A stretch of 64,000 nucleotides of DNA. Source: Eudromia elegans (lineage: Eukaryota > Chordata > Aves > Tinamiformes > Tinamidae). The stretch is taken from positions 2,237,159 to 2,301,158 of the forward strand of contig PTEX01000024.1 of assembly GCA_003342815.1 (NCBI GenBank), given 5' to 3'. Both the position numbers and the translations under genes were made by a program. Below are positions 1 through 11,463 of this stretch, in pieces; positions within the stretch are counted from its first letter, which is position 1, and each line of letters opens with the position of its first letter. The notes below the pieces were generated by a model. That model made no database searches. It was not told the origin of the DNA and saw nothing but the letters and a program-made list of their open reading frames with translations.

Positions 1-3000
1 TGTCAAACCTGCTACAAGATACCAGCATGAAGGACCTCATTCTTTCTCTCATCTGACTCTCCCTATTACCCCTTTCCATGTTTGTGTCTTTATCTCCTTC
101 TTCCCCTTGAAGGCTGTACTTGACAAAAACACCCAGCCTAGACTGAAAAGCTTTTGTATTGGGGAAAATAAAAAACAAAAAACCACTATTTCAGACACAG
201 AAACTGCAAATGGGAAAAAACAGAGCAAAGCATCACTCAGACTTCTGAAAGAAAAATCACTTGACAAGATAGATTCATTAATGCTTCGTTCTTCTTCAAT
301 AAAATGATTTTCTCTCTTGTTTCTTTTTCCTGCAGTCACACCCCTAAACAAATACTAAAGATATATTTTTAATAATTGCCAATATTTGGACCAAAAAAAG
401 AACCCAACCTCACAGAACCACAATAAAGCAAAACACACAGGCAGAAATACACCTGTAAAGTGCGAGCCAAAATTATCCAGAAAAGAGGCAAGTACCCGAA
501 ATACATGTTCATATTAACATGTACTGAAGAGGTCAACACCACCTTACAAACACGCCAGTAGAGACAAATACTACAGAGGTTTCAGAGCTTGTTGATCTAC
601 AGGTCTACATTTGTAACAGGTACCAGAGCTGGTACAAATTAATAAAAAGCTGAATTAAAAGCAAGGCTTGTGTTAATAATGAGGGACTTGGTTTCTATGA
701 GCCTTCTACCAGGCTGGTCAACAGGAAGTTATAGATGTGTCGTGGAGGGATCCAAGCAAGGGAAAAGGCAACCAGTGGGCAGCCGCCTGCCCCAAGATTC
801 ATGAAGCTGAAGGTTTAAGCCAAAAACTGACATTTCTTAAGCACGGTGTCTATAGATACACGATATATCTACACAGTGAATTATGCCATTTAGGCCATAC
901 TCTGATTTTTTAGCACATTGTGAAACTTCCAATTAAGAAAATGAATCAATCCCACATGATTTATGCAACTCATACTTCTAATTTTGAATATTCATAACAA
1001 TCCTCGTAATCTTCAGGCAAAATACACTCACAGTAATTCACAAATCATTTAAAATAATTAATACATTGGAGGTTTCTCATCCTGTGATCAATAATTGAAC
1101 AGTTATCGGGGTAAAATCTGTCAAATGAATTATTCATGACAAGTTTCTTGCCCGGTGCTAGCACAGACTTCAAAGAAGAGGGTCCTGTTCTGTTCCTTCA
1201 CAAAAGGAGCAGTGGATTAACAGCACGCGTGGGTCAGACCACAGCACAAGCAACTCATATTTACCACCCGACGAGAAACATTCAGGAGCTGAACATGGTT
1301 CAATGCAAACCACAACAGCCAGGGCTAAACAGACAACAGGACTTAATCGATAAATGTGATTTTAATTACTTCAGTGTTAACATTCAACATTTCTCTTAAT
1401 GTAACTAAGTCATAGTCAAATTGACTATTGCTGCTTCACAGTAGCTAGGTGTAAATGATACAAAAACACTCACAACAGTCACCCCACAACACAGGGGTTG
1501 TACTTTTATTTCTGCTGTGTGCACTACAAAGGGTCGTGGCTTCACACAACAACTACGGCTATTTGCAGGGGCAGACAACTTCTCTCTCATGCAAAAGATC
1601 TTTTTGCTACAGAAATGCAGCAGAGCTCTTCAGTCATTACCTTTTTTCTAAGTGAAGAGTTCTACTGTCATTTTTCACAAGGGTTATTCAGTATTATTAG
1701 CTACTGATCAGATAAAGAGCACAGAAATTTGAAGTCCTATGTCAGGGGATCCAAATTTTCTTAAACTGGTCTTATAACAAACACTTGCAGATTTTACCGT
1801 TTCTCAAGCAAAAGCTGCAGTTCAAAACAATATTATTAAACAGAAAATAAAAATAACTTGGCAATGAAGATTAATAGTATCCCATTAGGAGACACGGATT
1901 TTCCAGCTATATTAAATCAGTCTCTCAGGAATAAATTGTGGTAGAAGATCATCTCACAAATACCACCATGCATGTGTTGATTTTCTTTTGTATTAGTTCA
2001 ATATAGTAAGGATCCTGTAACATGCAAGAATTACCATTCTGATTTCTTATCAGAAGTGGTAGAGTATGCTCAGGCACTACTCACTAAAGAGTGCTCTGCT
2101 CAGAAATATTTTATTTGTGGTTGGAGGAGAGGAAAAAATATTACAATTTGCCCATTGTTAAATTCATGTAAAAAAAAAAAAAAGCAACACAGAACAGAAA
2201 GCAGACATGGAAATATATAACACTAGTATAGAATACCATATGCTACAAATTAATCAGGCTCTCAAAGAAGAGAAGCTTCCCCTCACCTGACCTCCATGTA
2301 CTCAGTCTGCTAAGCAAGAGAGCGAAGGAAATGATCAATCTTCTCTCATCTTTACTATTCTCATTTCATAGCACAGAACTAAAATTTGAAAATCTCACAT
2401 GATGATATTTTCATGTCATGAGATATTGAACACAGTTACAAGAAGAATCCAGACCTTCTGGATGCCTGAAAATTATGAAGAACAGCACTGTTCTCCAAAG
2501 CATCCTATATCTTAAAATAGTTGTATATATTTTACACCTATATTTCTGTTTTGGCAGAAATAGGAGTTACTCTTAGTTTGACAGACTCATCTACAGAGAA
2601 AAAGGAGTCATTAGGAAAGGAAGCTTTAAAGGAGTATTGGGAATAACTGCTTACCACAACAAAGCTAAAATAAAAACACCAGGAGGTGCTGAAATCCAGA
2701 CTATTTTCTCAGGGCTTAACCAATACTTAAGAGCTGGCATCTGTGACAAATTGGTTCTGGATTATTAGTCAGACTTTAGGCTATTGCTGAGGCATCAATC
2801 TCTCATTCTGTGGCATCTGCTCGTTTGCTAACCTGTGTAGCTTCATGTCAGATAGTCAATTTTTGTCTAAGAATTTGATAGATGTTAATGTTATTGTTTC
2901 AGCTGTCGCCCTTTTGTTCTAGCGATGGTGGTTCAAGCTCTGCTTACTGAATTGTGCAAGACTGAGGCTTGAACAGATGATAAAACAGAATTTTGAATTT

Positions 3001-3842
3001 GTCTTCCCCTGCAACTTGCAGAATAAAAGGATTTCTGGCTTAAGATATATTAAGGTTTGGGGTTTTCTTTATTCTTTTTTTTTTTTCCTCCTGCATTTTA
3101 ACTCTTCCCTGTATAAAGCCTGGAACAGGCCAGTGCTGACAAAAGTTGTTCCAAATCCCAAGGCAGAAGAGCATCTCAATCCATCAATAATATACTGTCT
3201 GTATCAGGAGCAGAAGTATCAGGAGCAAAAATTAGTTCCAAAAAGAATTTTTTAAAAAAATTCTCATAGAATGGTAGCTTCCAAGCTCCCAGTCTTCCTA
3301 ATTTGACAAATCGATAACTTGATATTTGATAACCCTGTGGGTCTGTGAAATATGGGCATCCTGGATAGTCAGGGCATGCAGCCATACACACATTCTTCTA
3401 CAACGTCCCCCAAAAGCTTTGCTCACTAATGAAGGGGCAAAAGTCCAGCTACAAACCTTCTGTACCCCTTGGAGTCGATGCGATTCTCACTCTGAAAGCT
3501 GACAGCATCCAAGGACATAAAAGGTGAACAGTATTACACCTTGGATTAGTTTTCAGTCCTGACTGCTAGCTTCTGTTTCCTATATACAGCCATGATTATA
3601 TAATCCCAGTCATACAATACAGTGGAAAAATGGAACATAAAAATCTGAGGAAATTCAGCTGCTTGTTTACTGGGTATGTGTAATGCAGTCTGTGTGTCAA
3701 AAAGCCTCCTACAGGAGCCATTTCTGCCAGAGATTAGAGCCAGCACTACACAGAGCCCCAACGGGTTGTGTTTCTGGAAATCCCTTAAAAGCAGAAAAGT
3801 TCTGATGTGTTTCCATTCACCTTCGCCCTTTAAGGAAGGAAA
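1..3842. other. AT-rich non-coding DNA
   Basis: No gene, RNA or transposon is recognised. The only low-complexity features are short A or T runs, such as the one near 2169-2183. Open frames here are short, without domains, and overlap on opposite strands. Confidence 0.6.
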
Positions 3843-3893
3843 GACCAATAAAACCAGAAGATCAGGTAGAGACCAATAAAACCAGAAGATCAG
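3843..3893. repeat. 28-bp tandem duplication
   Basis: A 23-base segment starting GACCAATAAAACCAG and ending GATCAG occurs at 3843-3865 and again, identically, at 3871-3893 (period 28). Identity across the two copies suggests a recent duplication. It contains two AATAAA motifs, which are probably incidental. Confidence 0.9.
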
Positions 3894-4025
3894 ATGTAAG
3901 TAAAAGTATTCGCAAGCAGAAATGCCCAGGTAAGTAAAGTAACTTCAGGCAGGTGACGTAATTCATTTTCTCCTCTCAGAGTCAGGGAGGATAAATACTG
4001 GTTTATGGATTTTTACTGTTTTATG

Positions 4026-4075
4026 GATTGAACAGTCAAGCTGTTCAACAGCCAAGCTGATTGAACAGCCAAGCA
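4026..4075. repeat. Three-copy imperfect tandem repeat, about 17 bp
   Basis: The three units are GATTGAACAGTCAAGCT (4026-4042), GTTCAACAGCCAAGCT (4043-4058) and GATTGAACAGCCAAGCA (4059-4075). Units 1 and 3 differ by two substitutions, and unit 2 is one base shorter. No function is suggested by the sequence. Confidence 0.88.
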
Positions 4076-4109
4076 GATGAAAATGACTGAGTCTGAGATG
4101 GGTCCAGGT

Positions 4110-4183
4110 GAAAAGTAAAAGCAGAGGAAAAAGGAGAGGAAGAGGAAAAATGGGGATGAAGAAGGAAGAAAAGGAAAAGAAAC
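4110..4183. repeat. Purine-rich tract
   Basis: About 74 bases on the plus strand are nearly all A and G, with only a few pyrimidine interruptions. The tract lies between the small tandem repeats and the GC-rich patch. Long purine tracts of this kind are common low-complexity sequence. Confidence 0.75.
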
Positions 4184-4195
4184 CCTTATCCTAAT

Positions 4196-4512
4196 CCCTG
4201 CTATGGACTAGTACCATCATGGTGCAAGAGCAAGGGGGACATCAGTGACCACTGCCAGCCCCATGGGGCTCCTGCAGCGGCTCCCTAGCCTGACCCTATG
4301 GGTGCCCCCCAGGCACCAGGGTGGTCCACAAGCACCAAAGAGAAGCCCAACCCGTTCACAGGGCCACTGCATCGTACCAGCCACTAACCACCATGGGTGG
4401 AGGAGTCATGGAGCGCAGGGATCACACGTCCCCCCCTTAGTGCGTCCTAGTCTGACACGGGCTGTGACGCAGGGACTCTGTCACTGCTACTCTCCTGGAC
4501 TCACCTACCCTT
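4196..4512. other. GC-rich patch after the purine tract
   Basis: A locally GC-rich stretch with runs such as GTGCCCCCCAGGCACCAGG and GTCCCCCCCTTAG. An 89-codon plus-strand frame (4245-4514) is rich in proline, serine and histidine and looks like translated GC-rich non-coding DNA. No repeat family is recognised. Confidence 0.5.
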
Positions 4513-4808
4513 AATATTGCATTATCTATCCTGGACATCCATCTTCAGTTGCAGGGATAAAATCGGATCAGCCATGGCATAGTTAAAATGGGAGCTCTGA
4601 TTTTCTCTAGGGTTGCACAACCAAAACAGTTCTTTAAATAAGCTTCCTCTGTTATTCATTCTTTTCCATTATCATGCAGCAAAGCAATTGCTCTTAACTA
4701 TAAATATCAGTTGCCTGCCATTTGACTGAATGACTAAGCAAATATTAATTTCAGCTATTGGATATTTTATATATTGGATAGTTTGGATAGTTTATATATT
4801 GAGAAGTG

Positions 4809-4852
4809 TTTGTTTAATTATACCTCCAGGTTGTTTAATTATGCCTGGTCCC
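4809..4852. repeat. Diverged tandem duplication, about 21 bp
   Basis: TTGTTTAATTATACCTCCAGG is followed directly by TTGTTTAATTATGCCTGGTCC, giving two adjacent diverged copies. Just upstream (4758-4800), TATATATTGG/GGATAGTTT elements are also repeated. Confidence 0.7.
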
Positions 4853-5055
4853 CTTCTAAAAACAGTCTCTAAAACAATTGTTTTGAAAATGCATATTGTA
4901 AACAATAATTAATTTTAATGACCATGCTCAGCACCATCAAATACAAAGTAAAAACACATGTTGGAAAATAAGTGTCTGCCTCACAACAAGAACCTGCATG
5001 CCCGATATAATTCTTTCCTGAAGCCTATGAGTTTTTGAACAGGAATTTTGAATTA

Positions 5056-5188
5056 ATTTTGAAAAGTTTAAAAAAAAAAAACCTTAAAAAATGTGTGTTA
5101 CAGTTTCATAGTCATCATCTCCAATATGAAGTAAGTCTCATCACCTTAAAAAAGAATTCTAAGCTCTTTTTTTTAAACTTTTCAAAAT
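5056..5188. repeat. 22-bp perfect inverted repeat with 89-nt loop
   Basis: The left arm at 5056-5077 (ATTTTGAAAAGTTT plus eight A) is exactly complementary, in reverse, to the right arm at 5167-5188 (eight T plus AAACTTTTCAAAAT). The 89-base loop contains a direct repeat of ACCTTAAAAAA near each end (5081 and 5143). A 22-base perfect match this close is unlikely by chance even in AT-rich DNA, although the A/T runs supply 8 of the 22 bases. It could be a fold-back or MITE-like relic, or an intrastrand template-switch product. No terminal-repeat family is recognised. Confidence 0.85.
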
Positions 5189-5319
5189 ACCTCAGAGTTA
5201 CATGAGTCTTGTGAAAGTCTGTGCGGGAAAACTGTACTTCCATAACAGGATTTGTATCTGTTAGGTATTATGGTTTCTCTAATTAGTATTACTGCTATTA
5301 CATATCTGTCAAACATAGG

Positions 5320-5690
5320 ATGGACCAACAAAACCTAATTAGCTGTTTAAACTCATTTGTGTGCCACATTTAATCTTGTGCTTGTCACATTTAAATTTGT
5401 TTAAACCTTAATAGTATTCAAGATCATGTACTCCCATTAAAGGCAACATGTGTTTGAGCCATAATGAATTGCTGATATTAAAATATTCATTACAGCTCAA
5501 ACGAGTTTTTATTTATCAAGGTGAGTCATTTATCTTTCCTGTAAGATTTATGAGGCAGTTTTACTGAAACTAGAGAAACTAATAACTGATAATTTATTTT
5601 GCATTTCATATGTTGTTAATTCAGTAATATTTCTGATCACTATGGCTCTTATTTACATAAAACGTGAATACCTCTGAAAAGAAACACATA
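5320..5690. promoter_or_regulatory. Candidate conserved non-coding block
   Basis: Complex AT-rich sequence with CCTAATTAGCTG, two CACATTTAA motifs 24 bases apart, CATAATGAATTGC, ATTCATTACAGC and GTTAATTCAGTAA. It follows the 5056-5188 inverted repeat. The density of ATTA cores is suggestive but not decisive in AT-rich DNA. Confidence 0.2.
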
Positions 5691-8254
5691 CATGTATTCA
5701 TGTACTTACGCAAGTAGTTAAATTTTACTACACATATCAACATATATTCACATATATTCCTGTTATATTTGAAGAATTTTAAATATCCGAGAAAGATGTC
5801 CAGGTGCTTTTGAGGATTTGTACCTTAAGGCTAGGTTCAGGAGTCAAGGATTGAGCACCACTGACAAATACCAAATTTCACTTCAACATTGTCACCCAAA
5901 GGGGTAGAAAAAGAAGAAAATCACTTCACAGAGAGAATCTATGTGGCTTAGATGAGCAACACTGACTAAACAGTCCAGATTCAAAGTATTGCCAGTATCC
6001 TTGTACCCTCTTATTTTTCCTATCCAATATCATGAAATAATTAACACATCTTTATCTTGAAAAGGCTTAACAGCTATAGGGTCACATACTGCCACACATA
6101 CACTTCAATATACTACAGCAATAAATCTAAAGGACAGCAGAGAGTGCTAATACACCACACAAGGGCCAGCTGCTAATTTTCTACATGGCTTCCAAACAAA
6201 TACAAGCCTGCAAAAACTTCAGTCTCAAAACAATAAACACCATTAACATCTTGCGGGCAACTGTGCAAACAGAAATAAAGTCTAGAGAAATACTTTTCTG
6301 TATCAGCCTAACACATAATTCTGTCATCAGTCACATAAAACTGTTAAAAGACATGTTTAAGTTGCTGCCTATAAGTTGCTGCTGGGGATCTTTCTCCTCT
6401 TTTGTTTAGGTGGTATTATTGTACATCACTCTGTAGGAGGATGCCTGCAGGAAGGAAGTCGATGAATATTTATATCACACAGAGGACACATACATAAATA
6501 TTTGATTATGTACATTGACAAGGGATGGTGAGAAAGAAGTAATAATTGAAATCAATTGGTAGAGATTTTTCTTCTAATGAAATTTCTTTGTGTATCCTGC
6601 TTTGAGAACTTCAAGAAAAAAAAAAACAGTAAGAAAAATCAAAGAAATACCTACTCACAGGAAATGAGAGATGCCTGACCTAAGATTTCCTCCAATTAAC
6701 TAAGAACACATATCCAGAGAGAAAGATAAAATAACTATCTAATCTACCTTGGCAAGATGTTATTAATGATTTGTGTTTATTTGTAGCAAGGCCACTTTTT
6801 CCCCAAGTTTGATATTTTTAAGTAAAGATAAGAAAGCTGATAAATCAGTTGAAATAAATAAGTTTTCCCTGAGATAAACTTTGTGCAAGCCTTAATTTTT
6901 AAGGAGAACTGAGCATAATGCAAGAATTCTCTCTGATCTTTCTGCAGACCCATGAATTATTTCTCATCTTCAGAGCAACACACTTATCATACACACACAT
7001 GAGAGCAGGTCTTGGTGCTTTCAAACCTCTTATTGTCCTCCTCTGAAAAATCTGATTTCTACTCTTTCCCACCTGACTGTGAATTTGCTATGCAAAGAGT
7101 CACCAAGGGTCCTCTAAAACCTTAGGATTGTTTTTCCTGACTCATCTAATATTGGGAATCTGAACAGCAAATTCATCCTCTGTTTTGCTGACATCGCCAT
7201 CATGACAGAAGCTTGATTTCTGCTCTAGAAATTATTAAGTTTTCAGCCAGGGAAGCCAGATACTTCCATTTTTGTGATAAGTATTCTCTCTGTTTTATAC
7301 TCTTTACCTTAATTAAAAGGAGTTTATTCTTATTCTACATTTGGTTTACAGAAAATAAATTTATACCTGCCTTTGCCTCTATTAATTCTTTGCACATGTT
7401 GAGCTGGAAGTCCTTCTATCCTTCTTTAGTGTTCATATGATGTAATCTTCATTTATTCAGGTTATCACATTTTCTAGCTCTTCTGGTGCCTCTTCACTGA
7501 TCATAAGGAAACCTAAGATGAACAGTTTTCTTGAGTTTGTGCCCCCTTCAAATGCTTAAACATAGATAAGACGACATCTTTACATATGGCTTTAAATATG
7601 GCCTATACTAAACTTGTCTAGACACACTTTTGCAGTTTGTTTGTAAGATTGACCTGTGGAATGTTCAAAAGTCTGATTAAGATATGAAGTAACATTTTTT
7701 CTAATATCCTCATTCTACAAATGCCACAATTGAACTGAAAAGATAGTGTTAAAAGATATAAATGTCATATTTAGAAAAAAAAGTTTTAAAATAACCTATT
7801 TTTCCTTCAAACACAGTGCGCTCGTACCCGCTGATGCCAAGTTGAATGTTCCTCTGGTTTAAACAGCAGAACTGCACTGTAGAAGGCAGCAACGAGGGTA
7901 CCACATAACTTTTGTTTATAGTTGCTGTAGCTACTCCAAGAAGAAGGTATTTTTTCCAAATAATATACAGTGCAATCACTACCAGGCCGGGGAAGGGTTC
8001 CAGAAGAATAAAATATAGGAAAAATAAGCAGAATCACAAAACAGAGAGCAGGGGGTCACAAATATAAGGAGAAGCAGCAAACAAAGGCATATAATTTCTT
8101 TGGATACAGACTAACCATGACAGTCCACAAGTCCCCTATCTTAAACCAGAAAAAAATGACTTTTAGTGCACTCCCTCTATAAAACAGCCTGCTGCCTTTT
8201 TATAGATTATATATTTTTCCTCATATGTTACTTATAAATCAAGTAGTGGAAGTC

Positions 8255-8515
8255 TAATCCGAGGAGCTGTCAGGATCGCATGTCATTATGTCACCCATTC
8301 CTGCACAAACGGCAGTGCTGGCAATGCTAATCCGGCTCCTAAAACACGCTACGGCACTAATGTAGTTCGGAATGTCATAGGATACTGCCCCTGACATCCA
8401 TCTTATCTGCACAGACTGGCGGCAGGACCACGCACTGCAGGAGGAACAGAGCAGCAGCACAGTCAACCCGCACAGCGATGCTCCGTTCCCACGTTCGCGC
8501 TTCTGGAATTGTCAC
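8255..8515. other. CpG-containing patch upstream of candidate enhancer
   Basis: About 14 CpG in 260 bases, including CGTTCGCGC near 8490-8501, in otherwise CpG-poor surroundings. Two overlapping minus-strand frames (65 and 70 codons) show no domain. Confidence 0.4.
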
Positions 8516-8559
8516 AAAATAAAATAGCGTGAGCAGTGGAATACACCCCTGCTTCTTAG

Positions 8560-8960
8560 ACCATTTCATCATAATTTGTCATTCATTCTGAGATATTCAT
8601 TTGTCTAAAAGCAATTAAAGCTTAATTGCTGCATAACCTGAATAATTTAGAAATGCAAATTAGTATAGCAGGCAGGCAAGTATGTGTTCATTAATTTCTT
8701 TGTTATCACCATCTGTTTAATTAAAAAAATGAGTTTTACTGAATGACAGCTTGCTAACCATATAAACGTTTTCCTTAATTGAAAATGTCTTTTGCAATTG
8801 AGGTCAGCATCTGACAAAAATTGTTTGAGCTGGTGCAAAAAACATTTTATCTAAACAAATTGTAGTATTTTTAAATTCACATCAAAAGGCATTGCCAACA
8901 TATGCAATATAGTTCAGGAAATAACATCTTAACTTCTTAATGCAAACTCATAATTTTAGA
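8560..8960. promoter_or_regulatory. Candidate conserved enhancer block (homeodomain/octamer rich)
   Basis: AT-rich but not low-complexity, with many factor-like motifs. There is a perfect 8+8 inverted repeat GCAATTAA-AGC-TTAATTGC at 8611-8629 (paired homeodomain cores), an octamer ATGCAAAT at 8653-8660 (POU type), a CATCTG E-box at 8710-8715 followed by TTTAATTAA, and TGACAG (Meis/Pknox type) at 8744-8749. A small CpG-rich stretch (8255-8515) lies just upstream. This texture is typical of conserved non-coding enhancers near developmental genes. Conservation itself cannot be seen from one sequence, so the call is inference. Confidence 0.32.
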
Positions 8961-9959
8961 AAAACACATTACGTGGGAAAAAATGATGGATATTACAGTT
9001 GTGTGTATACAGTTGTCTTTTCTCATCAAAAGTACATGCAATGTATCATCATTATGGCAGCTTGTTTTGAAAACTTTCATAAAATTTGGACTCAAAACAT
9101 GAATACTTCTGGGTGAAAAAGCTATCTTAAGAAAACAAACATTCTTCAAAATGTGGGTATACAACATGATCATTGTATTTACAAACCAGAGTTTTCCAAG
9201 TAGGACTTTCTTTACAAAAAAGCTAAATCTTTATGGAAGGACAACATTCTTCATGAATGATGAATATCAGGCTCCCGTTCATTTAGAAAATAACATTTCG
9301 CTGCACTAACACAGCCATGAGTACCATATGAATGTCACATCTTGTTTCTAACTTGTCTGTGCAGACCGAGTCAAAATCTAAACCCAAATTCAGTGCCACT
9401 TGAGTGAAAAACAGAGATATAGAAATAAATAACCCGCCTGCAAGTCCACCATGCTGCAGCTAGGACTTAAGGTAGCAGTACCACAGCTTCTGAGATCAGC
9501 AAACTGGTTTTTAGGGTGGAAACCTCAAAGACTGAAGGGTAACATTGTGCTACCTACACAACAAAAACCTGCTCATTATGCACCTTATGCTGTATATGTC
9601 ACTAATTATATCACTTGGCTAGAATTTAGGTTATACTGAGCTTCTGTTGTCTCTTCCTACTTAAGAGAAGCTTTAGATTACGGACACTATATCAATACAA
9701 AAACTTGGTTATGGAGCACAACGAATGGCTTATCAAAGCTGAGGGAAAGGACAGTGATCCCGGCTGTAGGTGGTGGTATCAACAGAGCTTCAGTGCCTGT
9801 CAGTGAATGAAACTCTCCAGAAATGTGTTTTGTCTCATAATACCACTCACTGTATTCCCTTATGTATCAAATTACTGGGTCAACTGTGTGTTGCCTATTT
9901 AATATTTAATTAGCATGCCCAAAGTCACGTAACGTTAGGGCTGTACCCTTCAGAAAATG

Positions 9960-10115
9960 GGTTAACTTTAAGCAATTTTGGTGAGTAAGGCCACGGGGAT
10001 GCAAAACTCGGCCTTGGCCACAAGGCTCAGTCACGCAGCTTGGCAGCTCCTCGGTGTATAGTCTCTCTGTACTCAATTAAATGATCTTTACATTCTCTAA
10101 GTGTTGTATAAACAT
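9960..10115 (+). mobile_element. Possible degraded LTR (R/U5-like end)
   Basis: A locally GC-richer stretch ends in CTCTCTGTACTCAATTAAAT followed by GATCTTTACATTCTC. The arrangement of a 'tctctctgtactcaataaa'-type block with an AATAAA-like signal a few bases before a T-rich end recalls the R-U5 portion of avian endogenous retroviral LTRs. I cannot define TG...CA termini or a target-site duplication, and no retroviral gene is visible nearby. If real, it is an old solo-LTR fragment. The call rests on resemblance alone. Confidence 0.2.
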
Positions 10116-10316
10116 CATCTGACATTTGCAGACTCTCTCTCGCACATATGGAAACAAACATTCTGATTCTTAATGAACATATGGGGTAATAGGGAAAAGA
10201 CTGAAGAACTTTTGCACAGCAAAGGTATCAAACGGGAAGGCAAACTCTGAACTCCAAACCTACACATGGACCTTACATGTATGGGAGACAAACTTCTACC
10301 ATGTTTAGTGGCCACC

Positions 10317-10334
10317 AAAAAAAAAAAAAAAAAA
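10317..10334. repeat. A18 homopolymer
   Basis: Eighteen A on the plus strand, followed by a second A7 run after GG. I see no recognisable retrotransposon or processed-pseudogene body upstream. Confidence 0.9.
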
Positions 10335-10400
10335 GGAAAAAAAGATTGCTAAATTATACCCTAGGAGATAGATTCCTAATTTTCTTTTCTTATTCAAGAA

Positions 10401-10467
10401 AATCTCTTATTGTTAAAACTCTTTTTCATGGTTCATTATAAAGAATATTTTTGAACAATAAGAGATT
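10401..10467. repeat. 14-bp perfect inverted repeat, 67-nt hairpin
   Basis: AATCTCTTATTGTT (10401-10414) and AACAATAAGAGATT (10454-10467) are perfect reverse complements separated by 39 bases. After one mismatch the stem can continue with a short A/T pairing inward. Total length is in the range of a pre-miRNA, but the fully paired stem is shorter than the roughly 22-30 bp usually seen, and I recognise no known miRNA seed. Confidence 0.8.
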
Positions 10468-10587
10468 GGTCTTCTCGTGTGTAAGTATGGAAACCTTCCT
10501 GAATACGTTCTCATTGGATTATAGCATAAAAATACATGCAAGATTTACCAGGAAAAACAATTCAAATGGGAAATATAGAAAAGGATA

Positions 10588-10608
10588 NGCAAAAAAAAAA
10601 AAAAAAAA
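10588..10608. repeat. A18 homopolymer next to an ambiguous base
   Basis: The only N of the window is at 10588, followed by GC and eighteen A. The ambiguity is most simply a base-calling or consensus failure beside the homopolymer. Confidence 0.9.
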
Positions 10609-11413
10609 TCAGGAAAAATAAGGACAAATATTCCTAATGGATAAGATTTGGAGGAATTCTGCTCCCTGAATCTAGACTCTGTTTAAGAATGTCTTGTCAT
10701 GAGCATTTGTCTGGAAATGTAAAATAACTCTTTAATTCACAGTTGTATACTTAAGACAGACATGTAAGGATGGTGGAACGCTGAGATGCTCAGGTTATAT
10801 TACACAAATAACCTTCCCTAAAATAAATGATGAAATACAGAAAGTAACTTAAAGGTATAACCCAGAGGTTGATTCAAAACCATCCAGCTTGCAATAACTA
10901 ATTCAAATACAACAGATGAATTTATGAATTTATTACGCCACTCTATATGACAACTTTAAAGCTGCATTATATACTTGTGAATAGCCGCTAGGAACAAAAC
11001 ATGTCTTGCAGAGGAACATATTTTAAACCATTAAAATTTGTTTGACCAACACCAGGTCCTACAGAAGGACAGTTCAAGTTCTTCATTCCCACTGTGTGAG
11101 TCAGTAACAGGAGTCCATTCCTGGGCTGCGACACAAAACCATTGGATTTAACCACCCTCAAAAGCTATATAAATATAATAGCTTTCTTAAATAATTTCTA
11201 ATTTTTTCCTTTGCTCTTGCCTTTCCCACCAGTGGCAAGTATGTATGACAAATCCTTTCAAATCACAAATGTTTATCAATAGCTGTTTATCGGAAGGTTT
11301 CGACTATTGAGCTGCAGGTACCATGTTTATCTTTTTATGCATCAAATCATCAGATTGATTAGTCTGATATTTTTCATCCTTTCACTAGATGGCAATATTG
11401 TATTACCTTTCAC

Positions 11414-11463
11414 TGTATAGCTATATCTATATCTATCTATATATACATACATATATATATATG
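11414..11463. repeat. AT-rich microsatellite (TATC/TA type)
   Basis: An alternating run with CTATATCTATATCTATCTAT followed by TATATACATACATATATATA. This is a simple-sequence repeat, probably polymorphic in length. Confidence 0.88.

Larger units (their letters stand above)
4515..8254. other. AT-rich non-coding DNA
   Basis: Apart from the inverted repeat and candidate block listed separately, I see no gene. On the minus strand around 7750-8040 two overlapping frames give hydrophobic peptides, discussed under findings; I do not call a gene there. Confidence 0.55.

Noticed and set aside
3264..3290. CATAGAATGG resembling the reverse complement of a CR1 tail
   Set aside because: The following sequence lacks the conserved GGTTGGAAGGGACC block, so the 10-base match is likely chance.
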